DNA of 53,803 bases from Geodermatophilus obscurus (GTDB lineage: Bacteria > Actinomycetota > Actinomycetes > Mycobacteriales > Geodermatophilaceae), in NCBI RefSeq assembly GCF_900143215.1, contig NZ_FRDM01000026.1, positions 1 to 53,803 of the forward strand, written 5' to 3'. The notes below the pieces were generated by a model, which ran no database searches, was not told the origin of the DNA, and was given only the letters and a program-made list of their open reading frames with translations. Positions 24,096-32,597 of this stretch are shown here, piece after piece. Position 1 is the first letter of the stretch. The number at the start of each line of letters is the position of its first letter. Both the position numbers and the translations under genes were made by a program.

Positions 24096-25106
24096 GTGCC
24101 CGAGACGATGCTCGCCGGACGGTTGGACGTGCGCACCCGCGCCTTCGCGGTCGAGGAGGTGCCCAAGCCCGCCCCCGGCCCCGGCGAGGTGCTGGTCCGG
24201 GTGGCCGCCGCCGGCATCTGCCTGTCCGACGTCCACCTGATCGAAGGCCAGCTCAGCCCGCTGTTCCTCGCCGGCGGCGCGGTGACCCTCGGCCACGAGG
24301 TAGCCGGCACCGTCGCCGAGCTGGGGGACGGCGTGACCGGCTGGACGGAGGGGCAGCCGGTGCTGCTGCAGGCCGGCGAGGAGAAGGACGGCTGGGTGCA
24401 CACCCGGGGTGTCGACTACGACGGGGGTTGGGCCGAGTACGCCCTGGCCACGGTCGGCACGCTCGTGCCGGTGCCGGACGGGATGCCGCTGGAGCAGGCC
24501 TGCATCGTGCCGGACGCGGTCTCCACGCCGTGGGCCTCGATCGTGCGCACCGCAGGCGTCCGGGCCGGTCAGCCGGTCGGCGTCTGGGGGATCGGCGGCC
24601 TGGGCGCGCACGCCGTGCAGCTGCTGCGGCTGGCCGGGGCGGCGCCGATCGTCGCCGTCGACCCGGTGCCGGCCGCGCGCGAGCGGGCGCTCGCCTTCGG
24701 CGCCGACCTCGCCCTCGACCCGGCGGACGACGTCGCCGCGCGGGTGCGCGAGCTGACCGGCGGCGCCGGGCTGGCGTACGCCTTCGACTTCGCCGGGGTG
24801 GCGCCGGTGCGCGAGCAGGCGGTGCGGACGCTGGAGCGCGACGGCGCCCTGGTACTCGTCGGGCTCACCGACCAGCCGCTGGCCATCCGCAACGGCACCC
24901 AGTTCAGCTACTTCGGCCAGCGGGTGCTCGGCCACTACGGCTCCGAGCCCGGGCACGTCCAGGAGCTGGTGTCCCTGGTCCGGCACGGCCGGCTGGACCT
25001 CTCCCGGTCGATCTCCGGCACCCTGCCGCTGACCGAGGCCGCCCGCGGTGTGGAGATGCTCGCGCGCAAGGAGGGCGACCCGATCCGCCTGGTGATCACG
25101 CCGTGA
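24096..25106 (+). CDS. Medium-chain alcohol dehydrogenase lacking the structural zinc loop
   Basis: A 336-residue MDR oxidoreductase. The catalytic-domain start has GICLSDVHLIEG, with a Cys in the zinc-ligand position, and GHEVAGTVAELGDGV. The cofactor domain has GVWGIGGLGAHAVQLL. The usual four-Cys structural zinc loop is replaced by LQAGEEKDGWVHTRGVDYDGG, with no Cys, as in quinone-reductase-like or atypical ADHs. The substrate is probably an alcohol or aldehyde, unknown. GTG 24096 was chosen for GGAGGAAG six bases upstream. It is divergent from the helicase gene with a 45-bp gap. Confidence 0.85.
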   Translation: MPETMLAGRLDVRTRAFAVEEVPKPAPGPGEVLVRVAAAGICLSDVHLIEGQLSPLFLAGGAVTLGHEVAGTVAELGDGVTGWTEGQPVLLQAGEEKDGWVHTRGVDYDGGWAEYALATVGTLVPVPDGMPLEQACIVPDAVSTPWASIVRTAGVRAGQPVGVWGIGGLGAHAVQLLRLAGAAPIVAVDPVPAARERALAFGADLALDPADDVAARVRELTGGAGLAYAFDFAGVAPVREQAVRTLERDGALVLVGLTDQPLAIRNGTQFSYFGQRVLGHYGSEPGHVQELVSLVRHGRLDLSRSISGTLPLTEAARGVEMLARKEGDPIRLVITP

Positions 25107-25110
25107 CATC

Positions 25111-25128
25111 GTCGCCCTACCGGGCGAC
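25111..25128 (+). terminator. Short hairpin after alcohol dehydrogenase
   Basis: GTCGCCC (25111-25117), a TACC loop and GGGCGAC (25122-25128) form a perfect 7-bp stem five bases after the ADH stop. Confidence 0.6.
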
Positions 25129-25249
25129 ACCGCGGCCAGGTGCCGTCCCCCGGCTGGGCTGAGCCCTCCCCGGACCTCGATCGCGGGAGCCTCCGGCCCC
25201 CACTCCTCGCGCCGCCTCGCGGGGCGTCTCACCGTGATGCCGCTGGGTC

Positions 25250-25267
25250 GTCGTCCGGCAGGACGAC
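25250..25267 (-). terminator. Short hairpin after acVLRF1 gene
   Basis: GTCGTCC (25250-25256) and GGACGAC (25261-25267) form a perfect 7-bp stem with a 4-nt loop, just downstream of the minus-strand stop at 25272. Nothing else is evident in 25129-25249. Confidence 0.55.
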
Positions 25268-25271
25268 GGTG

Positions 25272-25958
25272 TCACCGTTCCTGCGGCTCCACGATGTGGA
25301 CCTCGACCGCGCGGAACTGCGCCGGGGTCTCCAGCAGCACCGCCTTCGTGGGGTCGCCGACCGCCAGCGCCGGCCCGCGGCGCAGCGCGGCCAGCACCCG
25401 CAACCGCGGATCGGCCAGGACGTCGTCCACCAGGCCGCGGTCGCCGCCGGTGAACAGCGCCTCGAGCTCGCGGGCGTGCGGCAGCAGCACCCGGACGGCG
25501 GTCTCGACGGCGGCGCCCACCACCGCGTCGGTCTGGTGGGCCCGCCGCCGGGCGAAGCGCTGCTGGGACCAGCCGCCGGCCGCCGTCCGCCCCTGGACCT
25601 GGCGCGCGTCGACCTTGGAGACCACCAGGTCCCCGCCGTCGAACACCCCGACCGCCCACCGTCCGCGGCGGACCAGCAGGACGGCGGCGCGGTGCGACAC
25701 CCGGGCCGCGGCGGTGAACGTGCTGAGCACCGGCGTGGTGAGGAGGGACGTCGCAGCCGGCCCCGGCCGCCAGTCGAACGGCGCCCGCAGGGTGACCTCG
25801 GTGGTGTCCGCGCAGGTCACCCGCACCGCCCCGTCGACCAGCCCGACGCTGTGGAAGGCGCCGTGCCGGGCGGCGACGCCGTCCAGCCAGCGCCCCAGGC
25901 GCTCGGGCGGGACGCGCAGCTGCCGGCCGCCGCCGGCGGCGGGCCGGGACCGGGTCAG
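25272..25958 (-). CDS. acVLRF1-family peptidyl-tRNA hydrolase, apparent CTG start
   Basis: A 228-residue member of the actinobacterial Vms1-like release factor family, inferred to free nascent chains from peptidyl-tRNA on obstructed 50S subunits. The start reads PAAGGGRQLRVPPERLGRWLDGVAARHG. The catalytic loop is TAAGGWSQQRFARRRAHQ, the GGQ-like motif followed by basic residues. The end is KAVLLETPAQFRAVEVHIVEPQER. No ATG, GTG or TTG is available near the N-terminus; CTG 25958 overlaps the rhodanese stop as CTGA and gives the expected length. It is third in an MFS-rhodanese-acVLRF1 operon. Confidence 0.85.
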   Translation of the reverse strand: MTRSRPAAGGGRQLRVPPERLGRWLDGVAARHGAFHSVGLVDGAVRVTCADTTEVTLRAPFDWRPGPAATSLLTTPVLSTFTAAARVSHRAAVLLVRRGRWAVGVFDGGDLVVSKVDARQVQGRTAAGGWSQQRFARRRAHQTDAVVGAAVETAVRVLLPHARELEALFTGGDRGLVDDVLADPRLRVLAALRRGPALAVGDPTKAVLLETPAQFRAVEVHIVEPQER

Positions 25959-26383
25959 CCGCCGTCCCGGGTGGTGGGCAGCCCGGCCGCGGCCCAGGCC
26001 TGGTAGCCGCCGACGACATCGGTGGCGCGGTGCAGGCCCAGGGCCCGCAGCGAGTCGGCGGCGAGACTGGAGGCGTAGCCCTCGTTGCAGAGCACGATCA
26101 CCTCGACGTCGTGGCCGGTGGCCTCGGGCAGCCGCGCACCGCTGGCCGGGTCCAGCCGCCACTCGAGCACGTTGCGCTCGACGACCAGGGCGCCGGGGAC
26201 CTCGCCGTCGGCCTCGCGCTGGGCGACCGGGCGGGTGTCGACGAGCAGGGCGCCGTCGGCCATCCGCGCCGCGGCCTCGGCCGGCTGGAGGCGGTGCAGG
26301 CGGCGCCGCGTCTCCGCGAGCACCTCGTCGATGGGGCGGGGGGCGGGCGGGGTGTCCACGGGGTCCGTCCTCGACCCGGTCAC
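25955..26383 (-). CDS. Rhodanese-like domain protein
   Basis: A single-domain rhodanese of 142 residues. The conserved elements are ALLVDTRPVAQREADGEVPGAL, LEWRLDP, the active-site Cys99 in VIVLCNEGYASSLAADSL, and the terminal DVVGGYQAWAAAGLP. It likely carries sulfane sulfur on Cys99. GTG 26383 overlaps the MFS stop (GTGA), and its own stop overlaps the CTG of the acVLRF1 gene, so all three are translationally coupled. The link between sulfur transfer and ribosome rescue here is not known. Confidence 0.88.
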   Translation of the reverse strand: MTGSRTDPVDTPPAPRPIDEVLAETRRRLHRLQPAEAAARMADGALLVDTRPVAQREADGEVPGALVVERNVLEWRLDPASGARLPEATGHDVEVIVLCNEGYASSLAADSLRALGLHRATDVVGGYQAWAAAGLPTTRDGG

Positions 26384-27594
26384 CGGGCCATCGCCGGCTC
26401 GGCGGCGTGCTCGGCCGGCACGTGAAGCAGCCGCTGGGTGGCGGCGACGACCACCGTGGCGACGGCGGCGGCGACGGTGGCCACCCAGAACGCGGAGCTG
26501 GCCCCGGTCGTGTCGACCAGCTTGCCGGCGGCCGAGGAGCCGAGGGCGACCCCGAGGCCCAGGGCGGTGCCGATCCAGGTGAACGCCTCGGTGGTCGCCG
26601 AGCGCGGGACAAGCACCTCGGCGAGGGTGAACGAGCTGATCAACGACGGGGAGACGGCCAGCCCCGCGAGCACCACGAACGGGATCATCAGCCAGATGTC
26701 GCGCACCAGCGCCAGCGGGAAGCTCAGCACGGTCAGCACGGCGAGGACGACGACCAGCCGGTGGCGCAGCGGGTGCCGCCAGTGCACGCTCCCCCAGCCG
26801 ATGCCGCTGGCCATGGACCCGAGCGCGAGCGCCGCGATGAGCACGCCGGACAGCGGCATGGCGCCGGCCTGGTCGGCGAAGGCGACCAGCGCGATCTCGA
26901 GACTGCCGAGGATCGCGCCCACGGCGGCCCCGACGACGAACAGCACCCGGAGGCCGGGCGTGCGGATCGCCGCCGGGCCGCTGCGGGCGGCGTGCCCGTG
27001 CGGGGGCGGCTCGGTGCGGCCCTGGGCGGCGAACAGCAGGCTGCCGACGACGGCGAGGACGAAGGCGGTGACCACGCCGGAGGTGGCGTGCCCGGTCGTG
27101 GACAGGAAGGTCACCAGCACCGGGCCGACGATGAAGACGAACTCGTCGACCACCGACTCCATCGCCAGCGCCGCCGGCAGCCGGTGCGTGCCGCGGAGCA
27201 GGTGGGTCCAGCGGACCCGGATCATCGAGGCGACCGGCGGGATGCAGGCACCGGCCAGCCCGGCCGAGGCGAACAGGATCCAGCGCGGCCAGTCCTCCTT
27301 GACCGCGGGCAGGAACACGCACCCCGAGGCCACGAAGACGGCCAGCACCGGCAGCAGCGTGCGGCGCTGGCCGTGGGTGTCCGCCCACCGTCCCAGCAGC
27401 GGGCCGGAGATCGCCGTGGTGACGGCCCCGGTCGCGGCGACCGCCCCGCCCAGCCCGTAGCTGCCCGTCTCCGACGCGATGAGCAGGACCGAGCCGAGCC
27501 CGACCATCGACAGCGGCAACCGCCCGACGAAAGCGGCCGCCACCATCGGCAGTGCGTGGGGCGTGCGGAGCACGGGCAGGTACGGGTTGGGCAC
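26380..27594 (-). CDS. MFS transporter
   Basis: A 404-residue permease with 12 predicted helices. It begins VPNPYLPVLRTPHALPMVAAAFVGRLPLSMVGLG. The intracellular loop GRWADTHGQRRTLLP is the MFS motif A position, and PPVASMIRVRW follows. The sequence style (small residues, GPVLVTFLS) fits the drug-efflux/YbfB-like MFS group; the substrate is unknown. GTG 27594 was chosen for GACAGG about 10 bases upstream and because it starts at the first helix. It is first in the operon with rhodanese and acVLRF1. Confidence 0.85.
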   Translation of the reverse strand: MPNPYLPVLRTPHALPMVAAAFVGRLPLSMVGLGSVLLIASETGSYGLGGAVAATGAVTTAISGPLLGRWADTHGQRRTLLPVLAVFVASGCVFLPAVKEDWPRWILFASAGLAGACIPPVASMIRVRWTHLLRGTHRLPAALAMESVVDEFVFIVGPVLVTFLSTTGHATSGVVTAFVLAVVGSLLFAAQGRTEPPPHGHAARSGPAAIRTPGLRVLFVVGAAVGAILGSLEIALVAFADQAGAMPLSGVLIAALALGSMASGIGWGSVHWRHPLRHRLVVVLAVLTVLSFPLALVRDIWLMIPFVVLAGLAVSPSLISSFTLAEVLVPRSATTEAFTWIGTALGLGVALGSSAAGKLVDTTGASSAFWVATVAAAVATVVVAATQRLLHVPAEHAAEPAMAR

Positions 27595-27715
27595 GGGATG
27601 GCGACCTGTCGTCTCAGGTGAGGGGGGCTCCGGTACGACGACCCACGCTAACCGACCCGCGCAGGAGCGGCCCGGCGGCGCAGGGCCGGTCGCGCGCCCC
27701 GCCCGGGGGACGGCG

Positions 27716-27757
27716 CAGGGCCCCGCACCGGTCGCCGTTGACCGGTGCGGGGCCCTG
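27716..27757 (-). terminator. Strong hairpin terminator after pckG
   Basis: A perfect 17-bp stem (27716-27732 with 27741-27757, including GGGCCCCGCACCGGT) with an 8-nt loop lies 34 bp downstream of the pckG stop. The rest of 27595-27791 shows no gene. Confidence 0.8.
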
Positions 27758-27791
27758 TGGGACCGACTCCGGAGAGCCGGCGCGGCCGGCT

Positions 27792-29606
27792 CTAGGCGAG
27801 CCGGTGCTCCAGGATGGCGAGCTCGTCCCACATGGTGCTGGGGAGCTTGTCGCCGAACTTCTCGAACCACTCGGTGATCTGCGGGACCTCGGCGCGCCAC
27901 TCGTCCTTGTTCACGGCGAGGGCCTGCTCCACCTGCTCGCGGGTCAGGTCCAGGCCGGAGATGTCCAGCGAGTCGGGCGTCGGCACGTGGCCGACCGCGG
28001 TCTCCTCGGCCGCCGCGGTGCCCTCGAGCCGCTCGACGACCCACTTCAGGACCCGGCTGTTCTCACCGAAGCCCGGCCACAGGAAGCCGCCGTCCTCGTC
28101 GCGGCGGAACCAGTTCACGTAGAAGATCCGCGGCAGCTTGGTGGCGTCGTGCTGCTTGCCGGTCTCGACCCAGTGGCCGAAGTAGTCACCGGCGTTGTAG
28201 CCGATGAACGGCAGCATCGCGAACGGGTCGCGGCGGACGACGCCGACGGCGCCGGTGGCGGCGGCCGTCGTCTCCGAGGACAGCGTGGCGCCCATGAAGA
28301 CGCCGTGGTTCCAGTCCCGCGCCTCGGTGACCAGCGGGATCGTCGTCTTGCGGCGGCCGCCGAAGAGGATCGCCGAGATCGGCACGCCCTTCGGATCGGT
28401 GTACTCCGGCGCCAGGATCGGGCACTGGGTGATCGGCGTGCAGAACCGGCTGTTCGGGTGGCTGGAGGGCTCGTCGCTGTCCGGCGTCCAGTCCCGGCCC
28501 TTCCAGTCGGTGAGGTGGGCCGGCGGCTCGTCGGTCATGCCCTCCCACCAGATGTCGCCGTCGTCGGTGAGGGCGACGTTGGTGAAGACCGAGTTGCCCT
28601 TCTCGATCGTGCGCATCGCGTTGGGGTTGGTGTCCCAGCCGGTGCCGGGGGCGACGCCGAAGAGGCCGTACTCGGGGTTGAGCGCGTGGAGCCGGCCGTC
28701 CTCGCCGAAGCGCATCCAGGCGATGTCGTCGCCGAGGGTCTCGACCTTCCAGCCCGGGATGGTCGGCTCGAGCATCGCCAGGTTGGTCTTGCCACAGGCG
28801 GAGGGGAAGGCCGCGGCGATGTAGTAGGTCTTCTGCTGCGGGCTGGTCAGCTTGAGGATCAGCATGTGCTCGGCGAGCCAGCCCTCGTCGCGCGCCATCA
28901 CCGAGGCGATGCGCAGCGAGTAGCACTTCTTCCCCAGCAGGGCGTTGCCGCCGTAGCCGGAGCCGTAGGACCAGATGGCCCGCTCCTCGGGGAAGTGCAC
29001 GATGTACTTGGTGTCGCTGCAGGGCCACGGGACGTCCTGCTGGCCCTCGTCGAGCGGGGCACCGAGGGAGTGCATCGCCGGCACGAACGGCCGGTCCTCC
29101 CCCATCGCGTCGAGGACGTACTGGCCGATGCGGGCCATGACCCGCATCGAGACGACGACGTACTCGGAGTCGGTGAGCTCGACGCCGAACATCGGGTTCT
29201 CGGCCTCGACCGGACCCATGCAGAACGGGATGACGTACATCGTCCGCCCGCGCATGGACCCGCGGTACAGCTCGGTCATGATCGACTTCATCTCGGCCGG
29301 TTCCATCCAGTTGTTGGTGGGACCGGCGTCGGCCTCGTCGACCGAGCAGATGAAGGTGCGGTCCTCGACGCGCGCGACGTCGCTGGGGTCCGAGGCGCAC
29401 CAGAAGGAGTTGGGCTTCTGGTCCAGGCGGGTGAAGGTGCCGGCGTCGACCAGCTGCTGGGTGAGCCGCTCCCACTCCTCGTCACTGCCGTCCACCCACA
29501 CGACCCGGTCCGGCGTCGTCAGCTCGGCCATCTCCCGCACCCAGGCGAGCAGCCGGGCGTGCGTGGTGGGGGCGTTCTCGAGACCGGGGGTGGCCACGGA
29601 AGTCAC
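27792..29606 (-). CDS. pckG: Phosphoenolpyruvate carboxykinase (GTP)
   Basis: The 604-residue gluconeogenic enzyme converts oxaloacetate plus GTP to PEP, CO2 and GDP. Signature parts are [23 protein letters not shown], the [21 protein letters not shown] block, the kinase-1a loop [15 protein letters not shown] with the reactive Cys, [16 protein letters not shown], and the guanine-site stretch [13 protein letters not shown] with FGHWVETGK. Length is normal for the GTP family. GTG 29606 was chosen for GGAG five bases upstream. It is divergent from the OYE-type gene across a 223-bp region with a dyad. Confidence 0.95.
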   Translation of the reverse strand: MTSVATPGLENAPTTHARLLAWVREMAELTTPDRVVWVDGSDEEWERLTQQLVDAGTFTRLDQKPNSFWCASDPSDVARVEDRTFICSVDEADAGPTNNWMEPAEMKSIMTELYRGSMRGRTMYVIPFCMGPVEAENPMFGVELTDSEYVVVSMRVMARIGQYVLDAMGEDRPFVPAMHSLGAPLDEGQQDVPWPCSDTKYIVHFPEERAIWSYGSGYGGNALLGKKCYSLRIASVMARDEGWLAEHMLILKLTSPQQKTYYIAAAFPSACGKTNLAMLEPTIPGWKVETLGDDIAWMRFGEDGRLHALNPEYGLFGVAPGTGWDTNPNAMRTIEKGNSVFTNVALTDDGDIWWEGMTDEPPAHLTDWKGRDWTPDSDEPSSHPNSRFCTPITQCPILAPEYTDPKGVPISAILFGGRRKTTIPLVTEARDWNHGVFMGATLSSETTAAATGAVGVVRRDPFAMLPFIGYNAGDYFGHWVETGKQHDATKLPRIFYVNWFRRDEDGGFLWPGFGENSRVLKWVVERLEGTAAAEETAVGHVPTPDSLDISGLDLTREQVEQALAVNKDEWRAEVPQITEWFEKFGDKLPSTMWDELAILEHRLA

Positions 29607-29670
29607 GGCGTCTCCATCCTCTGGGCACACCGGGCGGGGACCCGCCGGCGCTGTACTCGTCCTGCTCAGC

Positions 29671-29730
29671 TGTCGTCCGGACCGCCGGGCGCCACGGGCG
29701 CCGGTGGAGTCCGGGGGTCCGGACAGCCTA
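29671..29730 (-). promoter_or_regulatory. pckG promoter -10 and leader hairpin
   Basis: On the minus strand TTACAG (29752-29747), a 16-bp spacer and TAGGCT (29730-29725) form a plausible promoter. Right after it, GGTCCGGAC (29724-29716) pairs with GTCCGGACC (29683-29675), giving a stem-loop at the 5' end of the pckG leader. Confidence 0.4.
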
Positions 29731-29748
29731 ACGGCGTGGACGACCACT

Positions 29749-29768
29749 GTAACCGTGAGAGATGTTAC
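29749..29768. promoter_or_regulatory. Dyad GTAAC-N10-GTTAC between pckG and OYE gene
   Basis: The inverted repeat GTAAC (29749-29753) and GTTAC (29764-29768) overlaps the predicted pckG -35 and lies just upstream of TATAGG (29770-29775), a possible -10 for the plus strand. It could bind a regulator of both genes. The binding protein is unknown. Confidence 0.45.
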
Positions 29769-29829
29769 GTATAGGACGTCTACCTCGCGGGTCGGAAGTC
29801 CCTGGTGGGGTCGTGCGTTGACCCTCCCC

Positions 29830-31002
29830 GTGGACACCACGGCGACCCTCCCCGCTCTGCTGACCCCGCTGACCCTCCGCGGGGTCACGTTCCCGAACCG
29901 GCTGGTCGTGGCCCCGATGTGCCAGTACGCGGTCACCGACGGCTTCGTCGGCGACTACCACCTGGCGCACCTGGGCCGGTTCGCGCTGGGCGGCTTCGGC
30001 CTCGTGGTCGTCGAGGCGACCGGGGTCACGCCGGAGGGCCGGATCAGCCACGGCGACACCGGCCTGTGGTCCGACGAGCACGTCCCCGGGATGGCCCGGG
30101 TGGTCGACTTCCTGCACGCGCACGGGTCGCTGGCGGGCATCCAGCTGGCGCACGCCGGCGCCAAGGCCGCCAGCTTGCGGCCCTGGGACGGCGAGGGTCC
30201 GGTGAGGGCGGAGAACGCGCACCCCGGCGAGGAGCCGTGGCCCACCGTGTCGGCCAGCGCGGTGCCGGTCGCGCCGGGCTGGCCCACCCCGCACGCGCTG
30301 ACCGTCGACGAGCTGGCCGAGGTGCGGGAGGCCTTCGTCGCGGCCACGCGGCGTTCCCTGGCTGCGGGCTTCGACGTCGTCGAGGTGCACGCCGCCCACG
30401 GCTACCTGCTCAACCAGTTCCTCTCCCCGCTGACCAACCGGCGCGAGGACCGGTACGGCGGCTCGCGCGAGGGCCGCATGCGGTTCCCGCTCGAGGTGGT
30501 CGAGGCCGTGCGCGCGGCGTGGCCCGACGACCGGCCGCTCTTCGTGCGCGTCTCGTCGGTCGACGGATCCCGCGACGGTGTGACGCTGGAGGACACCGTC
30601 GCCTTCGCCCGCGAGCTCGAGGCGCGCGGGGTGGACGCCGTCGACACCTCCGGCGGCGGCCTCGGCGGCGGCTGGCACCACCCGATCGGCTACGGCTACC
30701 AGGTGCCGCACGCCGCCCGGATCCGTGCGGAGGCCGGCATCGCCACGATGGCCGTCGGGCTCATCGTCGACGCCCGGCAGGCCGAGGCGATCGTGGAGCA
30801 GGGCTTCGCCGACCTCGTGGCCGTCGCGCGCGAGGCGCAGGACGATCCCAACTTCGCCGCACGCGCCGCACGGGAGCTCACCGGCAGCCACGACGTCTAC
30901 CCGGTGCAGGCCGGACCCCGGCTGGCCGCGCGCGACCGGCTGCTCACCACGCTCGGCCCGTGGACCGGGCCCGACCCGGTCCAGCTGGCGTCCCCGAGCT
31001 GA
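29830..31002 (+). CDS. OYE-family NADH:flavin oxidoreductase, YqjM-type
   Basis: A 390-residue FMN ene-reductase. The TIM barrel starts [22 protein letters not shown], with Cys31 in the redox-tuning position that marks the YqjM (thermophilic-like) class. [26 protein letters not shown] carries the His pair and FMN contacts, and the barrel ends with [22 protein letters not shown]. It reduces activated C=C bonds with NAD(P)H; the physiological substrate is unknown. GTG 29830 is used; TTG 29818 is also possible because neither has a clear ribosome site. Confidence 0.9.
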   Translation: MDTTATLPALLTPLTLRGVTFPNRLVVAPMCQYAVTDGFVGDYHLAHLGRFALGGFGLVVVEATGVTPEGRISHGDTGLWSDEHVPGMARVVDFLHAHGSLAGIQLAHAGAKAASLRPWDGEGPVRAENAHPGEEPWPTVSASAVPVAPGWPTPHALTVDELAEVREAFVAATRRSLAAGFDVVEVHAAHGYLLNQFLSPLTNRREDRYGGSREGRMRFPLEVVEAVRAAWPDDRPLFVRVSSVDGSRDGVTLEDTVAFARELEARGVDAVDTSGGGLGGGWHHPIGYGYQVPHAARIRAEAGIATMAVGLIVDARQAEAIVEQGFADLVAVAREAQDDPNFAARAARELTGSHDVYPVQAGPRLAARDRLLTTLGPWTGPDPVQLASPS

Positions 31003-31007
31003 GCCGT

Positions 31008-31553
31008 TCAGGACCCGGACGACATCCCGTAGACCGGCCCGGCGACCTCGGTGACGAAGGCGTTCCAGTCCCCCGGGACGGGGCGTCCGCCGACCTCCGC
31101 GCCGAACTTGTCCAGGTACCAGTGCCAGCCGGCGGCGAAGTCGGCGACGTCCGCGTCGGCGGCGAACACCTGGCGGAAGCGCAGGACCGTGCGGCCCTCG
31201 TCGGCCCACAGGTCCAGCTCGACGGACCAGTCGTCCTGCCCCACCCACTCGACGACCAGCCGGCGCGGCGGGTCGCACTCGGCGATGCGCAGCACCTCAC
31301 CCACCGGCTCGTCCTCGTGGGTCATCGTGAAGGTGCCGGTGCCGCCAGGTGCACGCTCGCCGTCGTAGGTGCCGATCCAGCGGGCCAGGCGGTCGGGCTC
31401 GGTGAGCGCCGACCACACGTCCTCGACCGGGTCCGGCCAGGAGCGGCGGAACTCCAGCCGCTGCCGGCCGTCGTCCTCGGTGGTGACGACGCCGCGGCGG
31501 GCCATCGCGTCGGACAGGGCGTCCTGCTGGGTCCTGGCGTCCTGCTGGGTCAT
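31008..31553 (-). CDS. AHSA1/SRPBCC-domain protein, ArsR partner
   Basis: A 181-residue protein with the AHSA1-type SRPBCC pattern: RLEFRRSWPDPVEDVWSALTEPDRLARWIG, GGTGTFTM, PPRRLVVEW and GWHWYLDKF. ArsR-AHSA1 pairs are a recurrent actinobacterial gene couple in which the START-like protein may bind the inducer. The N-terminus begins with two tandem TQQDA-type units (MTQQDARTQQDALSD), encoded by a 14-bp direct repeat with a 4-bp gap. ATG 31553 overlaps the ArsR stop (ATGA). It ends 5 bp from the convergent OYE gene. Confidence 0.87.
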   Translation of the reverse strand: MTQQDARTQQDALSDAMARRGVVTTEDDGRQRLEFRRSWPDPVEDVWSALTEPDRLARWIGTYDGERAPGGTGTFTMTHEDEPVGEVLRIAECDPPRRLVVEWVGQDDWSVELDLWADEGRTVLRFRQVFAADADVADFAAGWHWYLDKFGAEVGGRPVPGDWNAFVTEVAGPVYGMSSGS

Positions 31554-31897
31554 GGCGTCCCTCCACTCCTGCGGGCCCGTCGGCCGCGGGCCATCTCGGT
31601 GTCCAGTGCGTCGAACCGCCGGGCCCACAGGTCGCGGTAGGGCTCCAGCCAGTCGTCGAGCTCCCGCAGCGGGCGCGGGTCGAGCGCGTAGAGCCGCCGG
31701 CGTCCCTCGACCCGGCTGCGGACCAGCCCGGCCTCGCGCAGCACGCGCAGGTGCCGGCTGATCGCCGGCCGGCTCACCGGGAACCGCTCGGCGAGCTCAC
31801 CTGCGGCACGTTCGCCCCGCGCCAGCAGGGCGACCAGTTCGCGCCGGGTCGGATCGGCGAGCGCCGCGAGCGCCTCCACCGGGCATGCGTAACACAT
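31550..31897 (-). CDS. ArsR-family transcriptional regulator
   Basis: A 115-residue regulator with one winged HTH: VEALAALADPTRRELVALLARGERAAGELAERFPVSRPAISRHLRVLREAGLV then RSRVEGRRRLYALDP. No metal-binding Cys pair of the ELCVCDL type is present, so it is the SRPBCC-linked, non-metal branch. ATG 31897 lies inside a perfect dyad, which would suit a leaderless transcript; GTG 31879 (VEALAALAD) is the alternative. It is coupled by ATGA to the AHSA1 gene. Confidence 0.87.
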   Translation of the reverse strand: MCYACPVEALAALADPTRRELVALLARGERAAGELAERFPVSRPAISRHLRVLREAGLVRSRVEGRRRLYALDPRPLRELDDWLEPYRDLWARRFDALDTEMARGRRARRSGGTP

Positions 31898-31907
31898 CCG
31901 TTACGCA
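31886..31907. promoter_or_regulatory. ArsR autoregulatory operator overlapping the start codon
   Basis: TGCGTAAC (31886-31893), a 6-bp spacer and GTTACGCA (31900-31907) form a perfect dyad. The ArsR ATG (31897-31895 on the minus strand) lies in the spacer, so repressor binding would block either transcription start or very early elongation. Confidence 0.65.
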
Positions 31908-31952
31908 TTCGGCCAGGGGTTGGCGCGCGATCCCGCCGGGCACCGGAGACGC

Positions 31953-32186
31953 ATGACCGTCACCGACCCCGACGTCCCGGACCCGCTCAACGACCCCCGC
32001 ACCCTGCAGGCCGACCCCGGCGCCTACGCGCAGGGCGGGGACCTCGCCTCGACCGAGGACGACGCCGTGTCGACCGGCGAGGACGAACTCGCGGAGGACG
32101 ACCTGGTCGCCGGCCGGGACGCGGCCGACGACGCCGGCGGTGGCGACGTGACCGGCGGCGCCTTCTCCGAGGCACCGCGCGACTGA
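31953..32186 (+). CDS. Small acidic hypothetical protein
   Basis: A 77-residue protein (MTVTDPDVPDPLNDPRTLQ ... GGAFSEAPRD), not recognised. It is rich in Asp, Glu, Gly and Ala with no membrane segment and is likely disordered. ATG 31953 has CGGAGA four bases upstream. Similar short acidic proteins are common in actinobacteria, but no role can be given. The 76 bp after it hold only the ribosome site of the next gene. Confidence 0.6.
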   Translation: MTVTDPDVPDPLNDPRTLQADPGAYAQGGDLASTEDDAVSTGEDELAEDDLVAGRDAADDAGGGDVTGGAFSEAPRD

Positions 32187-32262
32187 GACGGGGCGGTCCG
32201 TTTCAGGACCCGCCGACCGGGCACCCATCGGGGCCTCACAGTTCCCAGCGAGGAGGACCGCG

Positions 32263-32505
32263 ATGGCCACCGGTGAGACCGGCTTCGAGGACGTGACCTA
32301 CGACCTCATCTCCGTGCAGTACCACTCGCTCAAGGCCGGGCACGACTACGGCCAGTACGTCCGCGACGCGGAGAACGCCGGGCTGCAGGACATCGCGGCC
32401 TTCTTCCGCGAGGTCATGGAGCAGGACTCCGCGCGGGCGCGGCGCTGCCACGAGTTCCTGCGGCAGATCTCCGGGACCGAACAGGGCGGACCCGCGACCC
32501 GGTAG
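32263..32505 (+). CDS. Small ferritin-like helical protein
   Basis: An 80-residue protein: DLISVQYHSLKAGHDYGQYVRDAENAG and DIAAFFREVMEQDSARARRCHEFLRQI form two helices. The spaced His/Tyr/Asp/Glu residues resemble half of a ferritin/rubrerythrin four-helix bundle. It might dimerise to build a metal site, but that is inference. GAGGAGG lies just before ATG 32263. It is followed at once by copy D of the 3'-end repeat. Confidence 0.65.
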   Translation: MATGETGFEDVTYDLISVQYHSLKAGHDYGQYVRDAENAGLQDIAAFFREVMEQDSARARRCHEFLRQISGTEQGGPATR

Positions 32506-32508
32506 CGG

Positions 32509-32563
32509 AAGGAGCCGTCCTCCCCACCCCTCGCAGGCTCGAGGCGGGGCCCGGGACGGGGCC
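32509..32563 (+). repeat. Directional 3'-end GC hairpin repeat, copy D
   Basis: Three bases after the stop, the plus strand reads AAGGAGCCGTCCTCCCC, ACCCCTCGCAGGCTCGAGG, then CGGGGCCCGGGACGGGGCC. It has the same orientation relative to its gene as the minus-strand copies have to theirs. Confidence 0.72.
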
Positions 32564-32597
32564 GACCCGGGATGGACATGGCGGGCACGATGGCGGC

